DNA of 56,081 nt from Gammaproteobacteria bacterium. Lineage in GTDB: Bacteria > Pseudomonadota > Gammaproteobacteria > Beggiatoales > Beggiatoaceae. Where the stretch lies: NCBI GenBank assembly GCA_003645255.1, contig QNES01000007.1, positions 1 through 56,081 of the forward strand. The letters are read 5' to 3'. A model generated the notes under the pieces. That model was not told the DNA's origin and did not search any database. It saw only the letters and a program-made list of their open reading frames with translations. This document shows positions 1 through 8,933 of this stretch, piece after piece (the first letter of the stretch is position 1; each line of letters begins with the position of its first letter). Position numbers and translations under genes: made by a program.

Positions 1-163
1 AATCACCCAAAAGTCTAATTTAAATCTTGAGTCAAAAAAACATTTTGATAATCAATTTGACTATGAATTGACTATGACAGGATCGGAAATAAAATGTTAA
101 GATACTTTTGTACACCTACTTATATCACAACTCTATAGATTGATACTATAAATTATTCTTTTT

Positions 164-307
164 TTAGAGTTTTGCAAGAACCTCCCATGATTGTTTATTA
201 TCATTCTGTTTTGTTAATGTTTGCCTAATCAAACCGACAAGACGCAATTGTTCCTTAATGGGAATGGGTGCGATATGTCGTTGATATATTTGTTCTATGG
301 TTTGCAT
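164..307 (-). CDS. small hypothetical protein, antitoxin-like, 47 aa
   Basis: A 47-residue reading frame starts at ATG 307 and ends at TAA 164-166. A GGGA stretch about 8 nt upstream can serve as ribosome binding site. The protein begins MQTIEQIYQRHIAPIPIKEQ and is mostly helical and charged. This layout resembles small antitoxin-like proteins I recall from cyanobacteria and large sulfur bacteria, usually found beside a PIN or RelE toxin. No toxin is visible in the 163 bases downstream, so the gene is either an orphan or its partner lies outside the window. The function is not established. Confidence 0.5.
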   Translation of the reverse strand: MQTIEQIYQRHIAPIPIKEQLRLVGLIRQTLTKQNDNKQSWEVLAKL

Positions 308-464
308 GTTGGTTTCCCATTCAAATTATCATTGATACCTTGTTCAAGCATTCTAACACATCAAATCCAAAAGCATTAACTTTTTACTTGATATTCAAGT
401 TTTAAAAGTCAAAATATTTCAAGAAATTTTTGGCAAAAAGAAGTGTGTTTTATCTTTTTGCCTG

Positions 465-668
465 TTGATATTAACGCAAGTTAGTATGGCAAATTCAAAT
501 TCAGAGGAGAAAGAATCTGATGAGAATTATCGTTGTGATGGAAGAGTGTGGTGTTCAGAGATGACTTCATGTGATGAAGCGACATATTTTACACGAAACT
601 GCCCTGGCACAAAAATGGACGGCGATGGTGATGGTATACCATGCGAAAGCCAGTGGTGTAGTTGGTGA
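465..668 (+). CDS. Excalibur-domain secreted peptide, start unclear
   Basis: The C-terminal 40 residues match the Excalibur calcium-binding module: spaced cysteines, then DGDGDGIPCE, with the DxDxDGxxCE pattern intact. The first conventional start in frame is TTG 465, which leaves only a short hydrophobic start. The frame stays open upstream to 357. From about 429 it would read GKKKCVLSFCLLILTQVSMA, which looks like a complete signal peptide cleaved after SMA. No ATG, GTG or TTG begins that stretch; the nearest codon is ATT at 426. Either a rare start is used, or the gene has lost its start. Excalibur modules are normally found in extracellular or envelope proteins. Confidence 0.55.
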   Translation: MILTQVSMANSNSEEKESDENYRCDGRVWCSEMTSCDEATYFTRNCPGTKMDGDGDGIPCESQWCSW

Positions 669-746
669 TTATATAGTTATGTAGGGTGGTTTCGAGGTTT
701 GAGGTTGCCCACCACATTCGTCATAATAATATTTTGGATTGAGTCT

Positions 747-1418
747 TTAATAGCTAACGTGTTTATTTGAATAAACATCTGTTTCATCTATCATTTCAGC
801 ATGATCACCTTTTGAATGGCAAACAAAAATTTTGGCATTCTCAACTGATGAAACAATAAACGGCGAATGAGTAGTGACAATGAGTTGCAAGTTTGGAAAT
901 ATTTCCTGAATTGATTGTATAAATGTTTTTTGCCATTTTGGATGCAGGTGATTTTCTGCCTCATCAATCAGAAGAATACCTTGCGTTTTACATAATTCTT
1001 CGATGGGATATTTGTTTAGGACATGTATTGAATACATTTTTCCTAATAATGAAACCATACGCTGTATTAAATAGAGATTTCCACTGCTTAATTTTTCAAG
1101 TGAAATTTCTTGTCCGGTTTGTGATACGATTGGTTCTAATGTCGTTCTGGCAACATATTTAAACTCACCATCAATCAAGCTTAATTTGATTATCTTTTTT
1201 AGAATTTCAAAAAGGCGAACACCTAATTCTCTTTCTGCATGATTATCGCTACTTTTTAAATAATCAAAAAAGCTTATGAATTGAGCGACTTCAACATTTT
1301 TTTGTATGCCATTAAGTGAATTTAGATAAATATTTTCAGGAATAGGTGCCACCCAATTTTTTACTTCAAAACTATCAGTTGACAATTTAGAAGTCCAATA
1401 ATCAACAACCCAATTCAA
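747..1418 (-). pseudogene. C-terminal fragment of an AAA (OLD/RecF-like) ATPase
   Basis: This 223-residue frame contains the Walker B region GILLIDEAENHLHP and the H-loop VTTHSPFIVSSV of ABC-type AAA ATPases of the AAA_15/AAA_21 kind. The signature-like segment EKLSSGNLYLIQRM lies before Walker B. The P-loop (Walker A) and the whole N-terminal half are absent. Upstream of 1418 there is only repeat-rich sequence containing an inverted-repeat element at 1527-1638. Family members are usually 350-600 residues and often belong to phage-defence systems. I read this as a gene truncated at its 5' end, so it is probably inactive. Confidence 0.7.
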
Positions 1419-1526
1419 CGATAGTTAGTTTGTCAGATTAAAAGTAACTCATTGATTTTTATGGTTTTTTAAATAGTTCCCCCCTTTATAAACCTAATAA
1501 AATCGTAACGACTTAGCCTTAAATTG

Positions 1527-1638
1527 AGTACAACGGATTAGGGAATTGCTACGGATTATTTTATCAGCCTCAAATGATAATCCATTAATTGATCGCAGCT
1601 TTACGAAGGAAATGAAATATCCGTTGATCCGTTGTACT
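1527..1638. repeat. 112-bp element with perfect 12-bp terminal inverted repeats
   Basis: AGTACAACGGAT at 1527-1538 is matched by its reverse complement ATCCGTTGTACT at 1627-1638. A further copy of one arm occurs at 6284-6295, where it supplies the last codons of the DUF488 gene that ends there. It looks like a small non-autonomous element. No target duplication was evident. Confidence 0.5.
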
Positions 1639-1695
1639 AAATCAAACTGAAAAATCCATATAAATTATGCCATAGCGGGCATTTCAACTAAGATT

Positions 1696-1716
1696 GGGTG
1701 GGTAGAAAACCCACCC
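1696..1716. repeat. hairpin, GGGTGGGT stem
   Basis: GGGTGGGT (1696-1703) and ACCCACCC (1709-1716) are separated by a 5-base loop. There is no U-run, so this is not a typical terminator. The rest of 1419-1891 holds no gene that I can see. Confidence 0.45.
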
Positions 1717-1823
1717 TAACTAAAATTAAAAACATCGTTTAAATATTTTGCGTTTGGCATTTTAACACATTGTGGTTTGATGAGGAGCAAAATTTGTTAT
1801 AATATCGTTTTTCAGGAGAGTCT

Positions 1824-1856
1824 AAACCTGACAGGTCTCGAATACTTGTCAGGTTT
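1824..1856. repeat. CCTG(A/G)CAGG-type palindrome, degenerate copy
   Basis: AAACCTGACAGG and CTTGTCAGGTTT form imperfect inverted arms of the same family found at 7644, 13192, 14405, 19171 and 46571. It lies just upstream of the Uma2 fragment and may mark where that gene lost its N-terminus. Confidence 0.55.
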
Positions 1857-1891
1857 TTGGAAGTTTTTTTATAAAAATATATAAAATTATC

Positions 1892-2086
1892 ATGCGGGTT
1901 GTGTCATTACCTGAACCCGATTTAGTTTTATTACGCCCAGTTACCCATTTTTATCGGGAAAAACATCCAACTGCAAAAGATGTATTTCTATTGATAGAAG
2001 TTTCGGATACGACGGCAATTCTTTATGGTTGCCCTTTTTTGTATTTCACCCAAATGAAAAACGCTATAATGCTGAGGGCTGGATAG
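1892..2086 (+). pseudogene. Uma2-family (DUF820) endonuclease fragment
   Basis: The translated stretch LPEPDLVLLRP then REKHPTAKDVFLLIEVSDTT is the core of Uma2/DUF820 proteins, a PD-(D/E)XK-like nuclease family that is very abundant in cyanobacteria and Beggiatoaceae. About 60 residues are missing before this core, and everything after the DTT motif is missing. From about 2027 the frame runs into a repeat (TTTTTTGTATTTCACCC and following) that recurs at 44118-44161, so the similarity ends at a repeat boundary. Normal length is about 190 residues. This is a relic. Confidence 0.7.
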
Positions 2087-2143
2087 GTTCATATAATTGT
2101 TATCTGCTAATAACTCAACAAGATAATCACAAAGGAACAGTCA

Positions 2144-5100
2144 ATGTGGAAAACAAAGGGTTTTACACCCTATTTAATCATCGTATTTTTGAATGCGTTT
2201 ACTGATCTCGGGCATAAAATTATTATCCAAAATGCCCTATTTAAGTATTTTGATGGCACTGAATTACGGATTTATACCGCGATTATCCAGGCAATGATTT
2301 TATTGCCCTTTATCATGGTTTTTACCCCCGCCGGATTTTTGTCGGATAAATTTCCCAAAAATAAGGTTATCAAAGTGGCAGCTTTTATGGCTCTGCCTAT
2401 CACCATTATGATTACCTGGTGTTATTACATAGGTGCTTTTTGGTTAGCTTTTTTGTTGACTTTTGTTTTGGCATTGCAAAGTGCCTTTTATTCACCAGCG
2501 AAATATGGTTATATCAGAGAACTGGTTGGAAAAAATAATTTAGCGTCGGCTAATTCTGCCGTGCAAACTATTACTATCGTTGCAATTCTAGCAGGTACTT
2601 TGGTTTATACCCTGTTATTTGAAAGTTTATTTTCCACAGATTTTCAATCAATGGGAGATATTCTCCAATCCGTGAAATATGTCGGGTTCTTTTTGATCGC
2701 AGGAACGCTTATCGAAGCATTATTAGCTTGGCGCTTACCTTTGAAAGAGCAAAAGAATAAGCAACTTCACTTTGATGTCAGCAAATATCTGCGGATGCGT
2801 TCTCTCAAAGATAATTTGAAATGCGCCTGGTCCCATCAAGGGATTTGGTTAAGTATTATTGGCTTATCTGTGTTTTTTGCCATTAACCAAGTTTTATTAG
2901 CGACATTCGGTGCCCACCTTAAAGACGTAGTGGGAGAGACTGATACGCGCATTGCTAATGGTATTATGGCTTTGGGCGGCATTGGTATTATTTTAGGTGC
3001 TATTTTCGCTGGTAAAGTTTCCAAAAACTATATTGAAACCGGTATTATTCCACTGGGTGCGTTAGGTATTTGTATCTCTTTGATTATTCTACCTTTTCTA
3101 AGAGATTCGATTTCCCTTTCATTCCTATTTATCTGCTATGGTTTTTTTGGTGGATTATTTATTGTACCCCTCAATGCCCTCATTCAGTATTACGCTAAAG
3201 AAGGTGAAATGGGAACCATTATAGCCACTAATAACTTTATCCAAAATATTTTTATGCTCACATTTTTGGGTGTTTCTATTGGTTTAGCTTATACTCATTA
3301 TTCCAACCAATCTGCTTTTTATATACTCGCGAGCGTCACTTTCATCGGCACCCTTTACGCCATCGCTAAATTGCCCCAGTCTTTCATTCGCTATCTTATT
3401 GGCGGTATGTTTAAACGACGCTACCAAATACAAGTCATCGATATGAAAAATATGCCATCCATCGGGGGTGTTTTACTATTAGGCAATCATGTCAGTTGGC
3501 TTGACTGGGCGATGCTACAAATTGCTTCACCTCGCCCTATCCGGTTCGTCATGCTTCGTACCTATTATGAAAAGTGGTATTTCAAATGGTTTTTTGATCT
3601 ATTCAAAGTTATTCCCATTGGACGCGCAGGCAGTAAACAAGCACTTGCGCAAGTCCGAAACAGTCTTAGTCAAGGTGAAGTAGTGGCTCTATTTCCGGAA
3701 GGGCATATTAGCCACAATGGTCATCTCAGTATTTTCAAATCAGGCTTTGAAAAAGCGGTTAAAGATTCTAATGCGGTGATCGTTCCATTTTATTTAAGGG
3801 GACTTTGGGGAAGTTTATCCTCGTATGCGACTCGTAAATACCGTTATTCCACCGGCAATGCAGGTTTGCGTAGAATTACGGTCGGATTTGGGAGGGCAAT
3901 CCCGCCCAGTGCGACTGCTAGTGAAGTGAAACAAGCTGTTTTAGAAACCTCTATCCATACCTGGCAAGAATATATTAAAACTTTGGAACCACTACACATC
4001 AGCTTTTTACGCACTGCAAAAGCGCAAAGCAACCAAGTTTGCGTTATAGAGCCTAAGAGCGAATTGACTTATGGACGCATACTCGCAGCAGCCATCGTTT
4101 TTGCCCGTAAACTTAAACCCCTTATGAGCCAGCAAAATATAGGTATTTTACTACCTTCCTCTACGGGAGCGGTTTTAGCTAATTTGGCGGTATTAATTAA
4201 TGGTAAAACCGTAGTCAATCTGAACTACACCGCCGCTTCTAGCACCGTCGCAGCTTGCATGGAAAAGGCGGCGATTAAAACAGTTCTCACTTCCAAACGA
4301 TTTTTGACGAAATTGGAGGAGCGAGGCATTGATCTTAATCCATTGAAAGCCCAAGCCAATTTTGTCTATTTAGAAGAAGTGAAACAGGAAATCTCCAAAT
4401 CTTCCCTGATTTTCGCATTTTTACAGGCTAAATTATTACCGGCAGCGGTTTTGAAAATGTTGTACTTTGAAAAAACGGCTCTAACGGATACCGCTGCGAT
4501 TCTCTTTAGTAGTGGCAGCGAGGGCGTTCCCAAAGGTGTCCAGTTGACGCATTTTAATATTATGGGCAATATTAAGCAAATTACTGCGGTGCTCAATCCG
4601 CCAGATGAGGAGGTGATGCTTAATTCCTTACCGATCTTCCATGCTTTTGGACTCACTGCCACGACTTTTTTGCCGCTGATTGAGGGCATACCGATGGTTT
4701 GCCAACCTGATCCGACGGACGCTAAAACGATTGGTCGTCTAATTGCACAATATCAAGTGACGATTTTAATTGGCACCTCTACTTTCTTGCGTATCTATGC
4801 ACGCAGCCGCAAAATTCATCCTTTGATGTTTCAAAGTTTGCGTATTGTTGTCGCAGGGGCAGAACGTTTGGCACCTGAAGTGCGTCTAGGCTTCAAAGAA
4901 AAATTTGGAAAAGACATTTATGAAGGTTATGGTGCCACCGAAACGACACCTGGGGCATGCATCAATAGTCCAGATATTCTTTTATCTTTTTCAGGCGATG
5001 TTCAAATCGGTAATAAGGTAGGAACAGTCGGACTCCCTCTACCCGGTACGACAATCAAAATTGTTGATCCCAATACCTTAGAAGAATTGCCTATTGGAGA

Positions 5101-5578
5101 GGCGGGATTAATCCTAATCGGTGGTCCCCAGATTATGAAAGGCTATCTCAATGATCCCGAAAAAACCAACGCGGCTATTGTGGAAAAAGACGGAGTACGT
5201 TGGTATAAATCTGGCGATAAAGGTAAATTGGATATCGACGGCTTTCTCATCATCTTAGATCGCTATTCCCGTTTTGCCAAACTAGGCGGAGAAATGGTTA
5301 GCCTGGGAGCCGTTGAAATTCAAATAGCGGAAATTATTGACAATCAAGACGTAGAAGTACTTGCCATCACATTACCCGATTCCAGTAAAGGAGAAAAAAT
5401 TGTTCTACTGGTTGCTGGTGACATAGAACTCGATCAGCTCAAAAGCCAAATTCTCAAAAGTAAGCTCAACCCTTTGATGCAACCTAAAACCTATTTAGCG
5501 GTAGAAACCATACCTAAACTTGGTACGGGTAAAAATGACTTTGGGCAAGCTAAGAAAATGGCACTTTCTCTCTCTTGA
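2144..5578 (+). CDS. aas: LplT-Aas fusion: lysophospholipid transporter, 2-acyl-GPE acyltransferase, acyl-ACP synthetase
   Basis: This 1144-residue membrane protein joins three activities used to re-acylate lysophosphatidylethanolamine at the inner membrane. Residues 1 to about 410 are a major-facilitator segment resembling LplT, which flips lysophospholipid inward. Residues about 430-620 are a PlsC-type acyltransferase with NHVSWLD near 448 and FPEGH near 515. Residues about 630-1140 are an AMP-forming acyl-ACP synthetase with ILFSSGSEGVPKGV near 785, GYGATETTP near 927 and GDKG near 1023. In E. coli lplT and aas are separate adjacent genes; fused versions are known in other bacteria. AAAGGA 8 nt before ATG supports the start. 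A strong hairpin with T-rich tail follows at 5607. Confidence 0.92.
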   Translation: MWKTKGFTPYLIIVFLNAFTDLGHKIIIQNALFKYFDGTELRIYTAIIQAMILLPFIMVFTPAGFLSDKFPKNKVIKVAAFMALPITIMITWCYYIGAFWLAFLLTFVLALQSAFYSPAKYGYIRELVGKNNLASANSAVQTITIVAILAGTLVYTLLFESLFSTDFQSMGDILQSVKYVGFFLIAGTLIEALLAWRLPLKEQKNKQLHFDVSKYLRMRSLKDNLKCAWSHQGIWLSIIGLSVFFAINQVLLATFGAHLKDVVGETDTRIANGIMALGGIGIILGAIFAGKVSKNYIETGIIPLGALGICISLIILPFLRDSISLSFLFICYGFFGGLFIVPLNALIQYYAKEGEMGTIIATNNFIQNIFMLTFLGVSIGLAYTHYSNQSAFYILASVTFIGTLYAIAKLPQSFIRYLIGGMFKRRYQIQVIDMKNMPSIGGVLLLGNHVSWLDWAMLQIASPRPIRFVMLRTYYEKWYFKWFFDLFKVIPIGRAGSKQALAQVRNSLSQGEVVALFPEGHISHNGHLSIFKSGFEKAVKDSNAVIVPFYLRGLWGSLSSYATRKYRYSTGNAGLRRITVGFGRAIPPSATASEVKQAVLETSIHTWQEYIKTLEPLHISFLRTAKAQSNQVCVIEPKSELTYGRILAAAIVFARKLKPLMSQQNIGILLPSSTGAVLANLAVLINGKTVVNLNYTAASSTVAACMEKAAIKTVLTSKRFLTKLEERGIDLNPLKAQANFVYLEEVKQEISKSSLIFAFLQAKLLPAAVLKMLYFEKTALTDTAAILFSSGSEGVPKGVQLTHFNIMGNIKQITAVLNPPDEEVMLNSLPIFHAFGLTATTFLPLIEGIPMVCQPDPTDAKTIGRLIAQYQVTILIGTSTFLRIYARSRKIHPLMFQSLRIVVAGAERLAPEVRLGFKEKFGKDIYEGYGATETTPGACINSPDILLSFSGDVQIGNKVGTVGLPLPGTTIKIVDPNTLEELPIGEAGLILIGGPQIMKGYLNDPEKTNAAIVEKDGVRWYKSGDKGKLDIDGFLIILDRYSRFAKLGGEMVSLGAVEIQIAEIIDNQDVEVLAITLPDSSKGEKIVLLVAGDIELDQLKSQILKSKLNPLMQPKTYLAVETIPKLGTGKNDFGQAKKMALSLS

Positions 5579-5606
5579 ATGCGATAAAGCTGTTTGCGTT
5601 AAGCCA

Positions 5607-5636
5607 GGGCGAACATTAGTGTTCGCCCTTGTTTTC
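5607..5636 (+). terminator. intrinsic terminator after aas
   Basis: GGGCGAACA (5607-5615) and TGTTCGCCC (5620-5628) form a perfect 9-bp stem with a TTAG loop, followed by TTGTTTT. It lies 28 bases after the aas stop codon. Related GTTCGCCC arms occur near 51700. Confidence 0.75.
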
Positions 5637-5715
5637 TGAAAAACTGGGTTTATTGAAGCCGTCACGGTGTCTCAGCTAAGGAATGTGCATAAAATAATTT
5701 AGTCAACTTCAAAAA

Positions 5716-5732
5716 CAGACCTGGCAGGTCTG
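5716..5732. repeat. short AGACCTG palindrome
   Basis: CAGACCTGGCAGGTCTG is a compact palindrome of the AGACCTG family, in the convergent gap between aas and the DUF488 gene. Confidence 0.6.
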
Positions 5733-5772
5733 GTTTTGACTTTGATTTGACGAAGTTATTTCAGGCACGATC

Positions 5773-6207
5773 CTAAAGATGTTTTATTTCAAGATTTTCC
5801 CAGTTCTGACTTAAATACTCCGCAACCAAACGCCGATGACATTGCCCTGGCGTATCTTCACTGCATAATAAGCAAGCTTCATGGAAAATATCCTGCTCAC
5901 ATTTTTCCTCAATTTTCCGCTTTTGCATTAAAGCTAAAAATTGTTCTTCATAAACTGACCAATCACCTTTATTTTTTTTATATTCATCTAAAATAGCTTT
6001 AGTCGGTGCCAGTTCTGGCTTGTGAACATAATCAATGTCACAGAGTGCTTTCAGGAAGTAGATTAAATCCTCTTTTTTGGCAAAACCAGCGAGTTGAGAT
6101 TTGTTATTAAGACGAATGTCTATAAGACGCTTAACCCCCGCCTTTTTAAGCCGATTAAAAAAATTCTCTGCCGTTTTTTTCGTAAAACCAATTGTATAGA
6201 GTTTCAT
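5773..6207 (-). CDS. DUF488 family protein
   Basis: A protein of 144 residues starting MKLYTIGFTK, the usual DUF488 opening. I chose ATG 6207 because a longer in-frame extension to 6237 would consist of repeat sequence and family similarity starts at this Met. The C-terminal signature CSEDTPGQCHRR (Cys, Cys-His-Arg) is present. The biochemical role of DUF488 is not settled; the conserved Cys/His/Arg cluster suggests a catalytic or nucleic-acid-linked function. It follows another DUF488 gene (6281-7546) in the same direction after 73 bp, so the two may be co-transcribed. A degenerate TAACTGA-type array immediately precedes the start. Confidence 0.85.
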   Translation of the reverse strand: MKLYTIGFTKKTAENFFNRLKKAGVKRLIDIRLNNKSQLAGFAKKEDLIYFLKALCDIDYVHKPELAPTKAILDEYKKNKGDWSVYEEQFLALMQKRKIEEKCEQDIFHEACLLCSEDTPGQCHRRLVAEYLSQNWENLEIKHL

Positions 6208-6244
6208 TAAGTTATCAATTATCAGTTGTAGGGGCAATCCCTTG
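6208..6244. repeat. degenerate TAACTGA units followed by a GTAGGGGCAATCCC repeat
   Basis: On the minus strand the sequence CAACTGATAATTGATAACTTA ends at the ATG of the DUF488 gene, a weak version of the arrays at 16820 and 27190. On the plus strand TGTAGGGGCAATCCCTTGTGG begins at about 6217 and recurs at 44101; a shorter form is at 40456. Confidence 0.55.
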
Positions 6245-6280
6245 TGGGTGCAACGTATTAGTTTATCAATGGGTATTTCC

Positions 6281-7546
6281 TTAATCCGTTGTACTCTCAG
6301 TATAGGCTATTTTTTCACCTTGCATATCATAAGCACGCTCAATTAATTGCTTCGGATTCAGAAATAAATCTTGTTTGGATACTGATAGCACCTCCATTAA
6401 ACGTTGTTCCATCAGAAGTTGCGTTTCAATACTGCCATCTTCCAAAATATGCTTAATTTCCATATCATCAGCGCGTAAATGGCGACAAATTAAAATCGTT
6501 CGATGACAATTAATCGGATCCTTTTCAGAACACATTAACGCGATACGATAAGACTCCATACCCTTATTTAGCCGATTAATACCTGCCTTAAAGCTATCCG
6601 TTTGAAGCAGACGAGCATATTGGACTTTGCCCTCATCATTATAACAACTGGCATCTTGACTTCTTGCTCCCAATTCTTTGCCTAAAAAAACATAAGCAAT
6701 ACGGTTATTTTTCAGGGTTTGTTTCAGTGCTTCATAATTAAATTGTGGATTATACTTGCTATGAGGATGAGAACGCACATCACATAATGCGGTAATATTA
6801 TGTTTTTTCAGCAAGTTTAAAAAATCATCAATTGAGTGATTAGAATGCCCAAGGGTATAAATTTCCTTCGTTTTTAAGAATATAATTCCTGCCACAAGCT
6901 TATAGCAATCATCCTCAAAAGGTTCGCTCAAACTCAGACACAGATAGACTTTATCTGTTATTGGGTAATCCCCATTCGGTTGATTTTCATAATGCTTTTC
7001 AACGGTTAAATCGGTGACAGAAAACTTATATTCTTGCTGATGATAAATAAAATGCGCCTGTATTTTCTTATCAACACGGTAGCCGGTAGAAACGCAGATC
7101 GTAAGAGAGTCGGGCTGAATAAATAACAATGACGTGTCAACTTCATCCTTGACTAATTTTGCAGGTATTTTATCATTATTACCCTGAGAACTATGGTAGC
7201 CATTCACCCAAATTGATTCGACTGAATCGCACAAATGTGATAAGAGCTTTACTGGGAGAACCGACTTTTTCACCCACGATTGATGATTATCTATTAAATA
7301 ATTTTCTGTTTGATATTCATGTGATTGATGCGATAGCAGTGGTACGCTGATCACATCTAACAGTTGTGGTCCTTTACCCTTTTCCAATATCATATTCGTT
7401 TCGGAAAGCTCCCCGGTTTCTTGACGACTGACCGGTCTAATCCAATTATGCGTCAATTGGTTATTGACAATTTCTTTACCTGCCACACAACGCTTTCCGC
7501 GTTTGCGAGAAGTTGCTAAACACACAATGGTTTTATAAAAAGTCAT
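6281..7546 (-). CDS. two-domain protein: N-terminal dual OB-like domain plus C-terminal DUF488
   Basis: A 421-residue protein. The N-terminal ~220 residues begin with MTFYKTIVCLATSRKRGKRC and include NWIRPVSR. I recognise this as similar to the dual OB-containing domain often fused to DUF488, but only by general pattern. Residues about 228-370 are a full DUF488 domain: YTLGHSNHSIDDF, CDVRSHPHSKYNPQF, and the signature CSEKDPINCHRT. The last residues (ESTTD) are encoded inside one arm of the repeat at 6284-6295, so the C-terminus has been altered by that insertion. It precedes the shorter DUF488 gene. OB folds suggest nucleic-acid binding, but this is inference. Confidence 0.8.
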   Translation of the reverse strand: MTFYKTIVCLATSRKRGKRCVAGKEIVNNQLTHNWIRPVSRQETGELSETNMILEKGKGPQLLDVISVPLLSHQSHEYQTENYLIDNHQSWVKKSVLPVKLLSHLCDSVESIWVNGYHSSQGNNDKIPAKLVKDEVDTSLLFIQPDSLTICVSTGYRVDKKIQAHFIYHQQEYKFSVTDLTVEKHYENQPNGDYPITDKVYLCLSLSEPFEDDCYKLVAGIIFLKTKEIYTLGHSNHSIDDFLNLLKKHNITALCDVRSHPHSKYNPQFNYEALKQTLKNNRIAYVFLGKELGARSQDASCYNDEGKVQYARLLQTDSFKAGINRLNKGMESYRIALMCSEKDPINCHRTILICRHLRADDMEIKHILEDGSIETQLLMEQRLMEVLSVSKQDLFLNPKQLIERAYDMQGEKIAYTESTTD

Positions 7547-7643
7547 GACTTTGTATTAGCATTTTATAATAAGGAGTGAGGCTTTAATATACTCAGCGCG
7601 GGAATAAACTTAATTTTTTCAATAAAACAGGTAGTTTGGGTAA

Positions 7644-7676
7644 AGACCTGCCAGGTTTTAAAAACATGGCAGGTCT
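7644..7676. repeat. AGACCTG palindrome (33 bp)
   Basis: AGACCTGCCAGG and the inverted arm ATGGCAGGTCT flank a TTTTAAAAAC centre. It lies 65 bp downstream of the pheA stop. Confidence 0.75.
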
Positions 7677-7741
7677 GACGTGGCTATATTAATTTTTGTG
7701 AGTTGCTTGTAGAGGCATTCTTTAGTGTTTCTCTCATAAAA

Positions 7742-8824
7742 CTACGAGATCGCGCTGGGATAGGAGCCAAGATGTTTCAGCAGGGAAGTATGCTTTTTCA
7801 AAGCTTGCATCGCTTTGCTAATTGACGCATCTTCAATGTGTCCTTCAAGATCAATAAAAAATACATATTCCCAAATGCCCTGCTGAGTTGGGCGAGATTC
7901 AATGCGTGTCATGTTGATCTCATTTTCGCTGAATGGCTCAAGTAATTGGTATAACGTCCCTGGTTTGTTGGAATTAGAGAGCAATAATGAGGTTTTATCA
8001 GTATCCGTTGGCGGTACGTTTTGTTTGCCAATTACCGCAAAGCGGGTAGTGTTATTAACATTATCTTCAATACGTGAAGCCACTATTTGTAATTTATAAA
8101 TCTCTGCGGCGGCAATGCCAGCAATTGCAGCAACTCCTTCTTCAGTAATAGCGCGTTGCGCCCCTTCAGCATTGCTGTTGACGGCGATGCGTTCTATTGA
8201 GGGTAAATGACTATCCAGCCACAAGCGACATTGGGCGAAAGATTGTTGGTGGGCATAGATTCGCTTAACTTGCCCTAATCCATCGTTCATGGATAGAAGA
8301 CAATGATGAATCGGTAATTCAATTTCCCCACAAATTTTTAAGGGAGAATTTATAAAACAGTCTAGGGTCTCATTAACGCCTCCTTCAGTCGAATTTTCGA
8401 TTGGCACAACGCCATACTGAGCAGTATCGGCTTCAACTTCCCGAAAAACTTCGTCAATTGTTTGCTGTGGCACAGTTTGCACAGAATGGCCAAAATGTTT
8501 AAGCACAGCGGCTTGGGAATAGGTACCGGCTGGACCTAAAAAAGCGACATTAAGTGTTCTTTGCAAAGCTAAACAGCCCGATATAATTTCCCGAAATATT
8601 CGGGTTAATACCTCATTTGGCAAAGGACCTTGATTGCGTGCTATAACATTATGCAATACTTCAGCTTCACGGCTTGGTCGATAAATTTTCAGGCTTTTCT
8701 CTTTACCTTTAGCCTGTGCCACTTGTTTCGCTAAATTAGCACGTTCTGTAATAAGATTTTGAACTTGTGCATCTAATTGATCAATACCGATACGGAGTTC
8801 ATTTAAACTTTGATTGGTAGCCAT
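7742..8824 (-). CDS. pheA: bifunctional chorismate mutase / prephenate dehydratase (P-protein)
   Basis: A 360-residue protein that converts chorismate to prephenate and then to phenylpyruvate for phenylalanine synthesis. Residues 1 to about 88 form the AroQ-type chorismate mutase helix bundle. Residues about 92-270 form the dehydratase, with FLGPAGTYSQAA at its start, ENSTEGGVNETLD and the catalytic NTTRFAVIG near the end. Residues about 282-355 form an ACT domain with ESRP, the phenylalanine feedback site. Length and domain order match gammaproteobacterial/pseudomonad P-proteins. The serC/tyrA/aroA neighbours often seen beside pheA are not present here. Confidence 0.96.
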   Translation of the reverse strand: MATNQSLNELRIGIDQLDAQVQNLITERANLAKQVAQAKGKEKSLKIYRPSREAEVLHNVIARNQGPLPNEVLTRIFREIISGCLALQRTLNVAFLGPAGTYSQAAVLKHFGHSVQTVPQQTIDEVFREVEADTAQYGVVPIENSTEGGVNETLDCFINSPLKICGEIELPIHHCLLSMNDGLGQVKRIYAHQQSFAQCRLWLDSHLPSIERIAVNSNAEGAQRAITEEGVAAIAGIAAAEIYKLQIVASRIEDNVNNTTRFAVIGKQNVPPTDTDKTSLLLSNSNKPGTLYQLLEPFSENEINMTRIESRPTQQGIWEYVFFIDLEGHIEDASISKAMQALKKHTSLLKHLGSYPSAIS

Positions 8825-8933
8825 AATGTTTTTTGATATTTAATCTTCCTAAAAATAAATTTCACAGAGCGATAACGAAAGTTCGCACTATGAATAATAT
8901 CACATATTAGAGGAGAGGAAATGATAAAAATCC

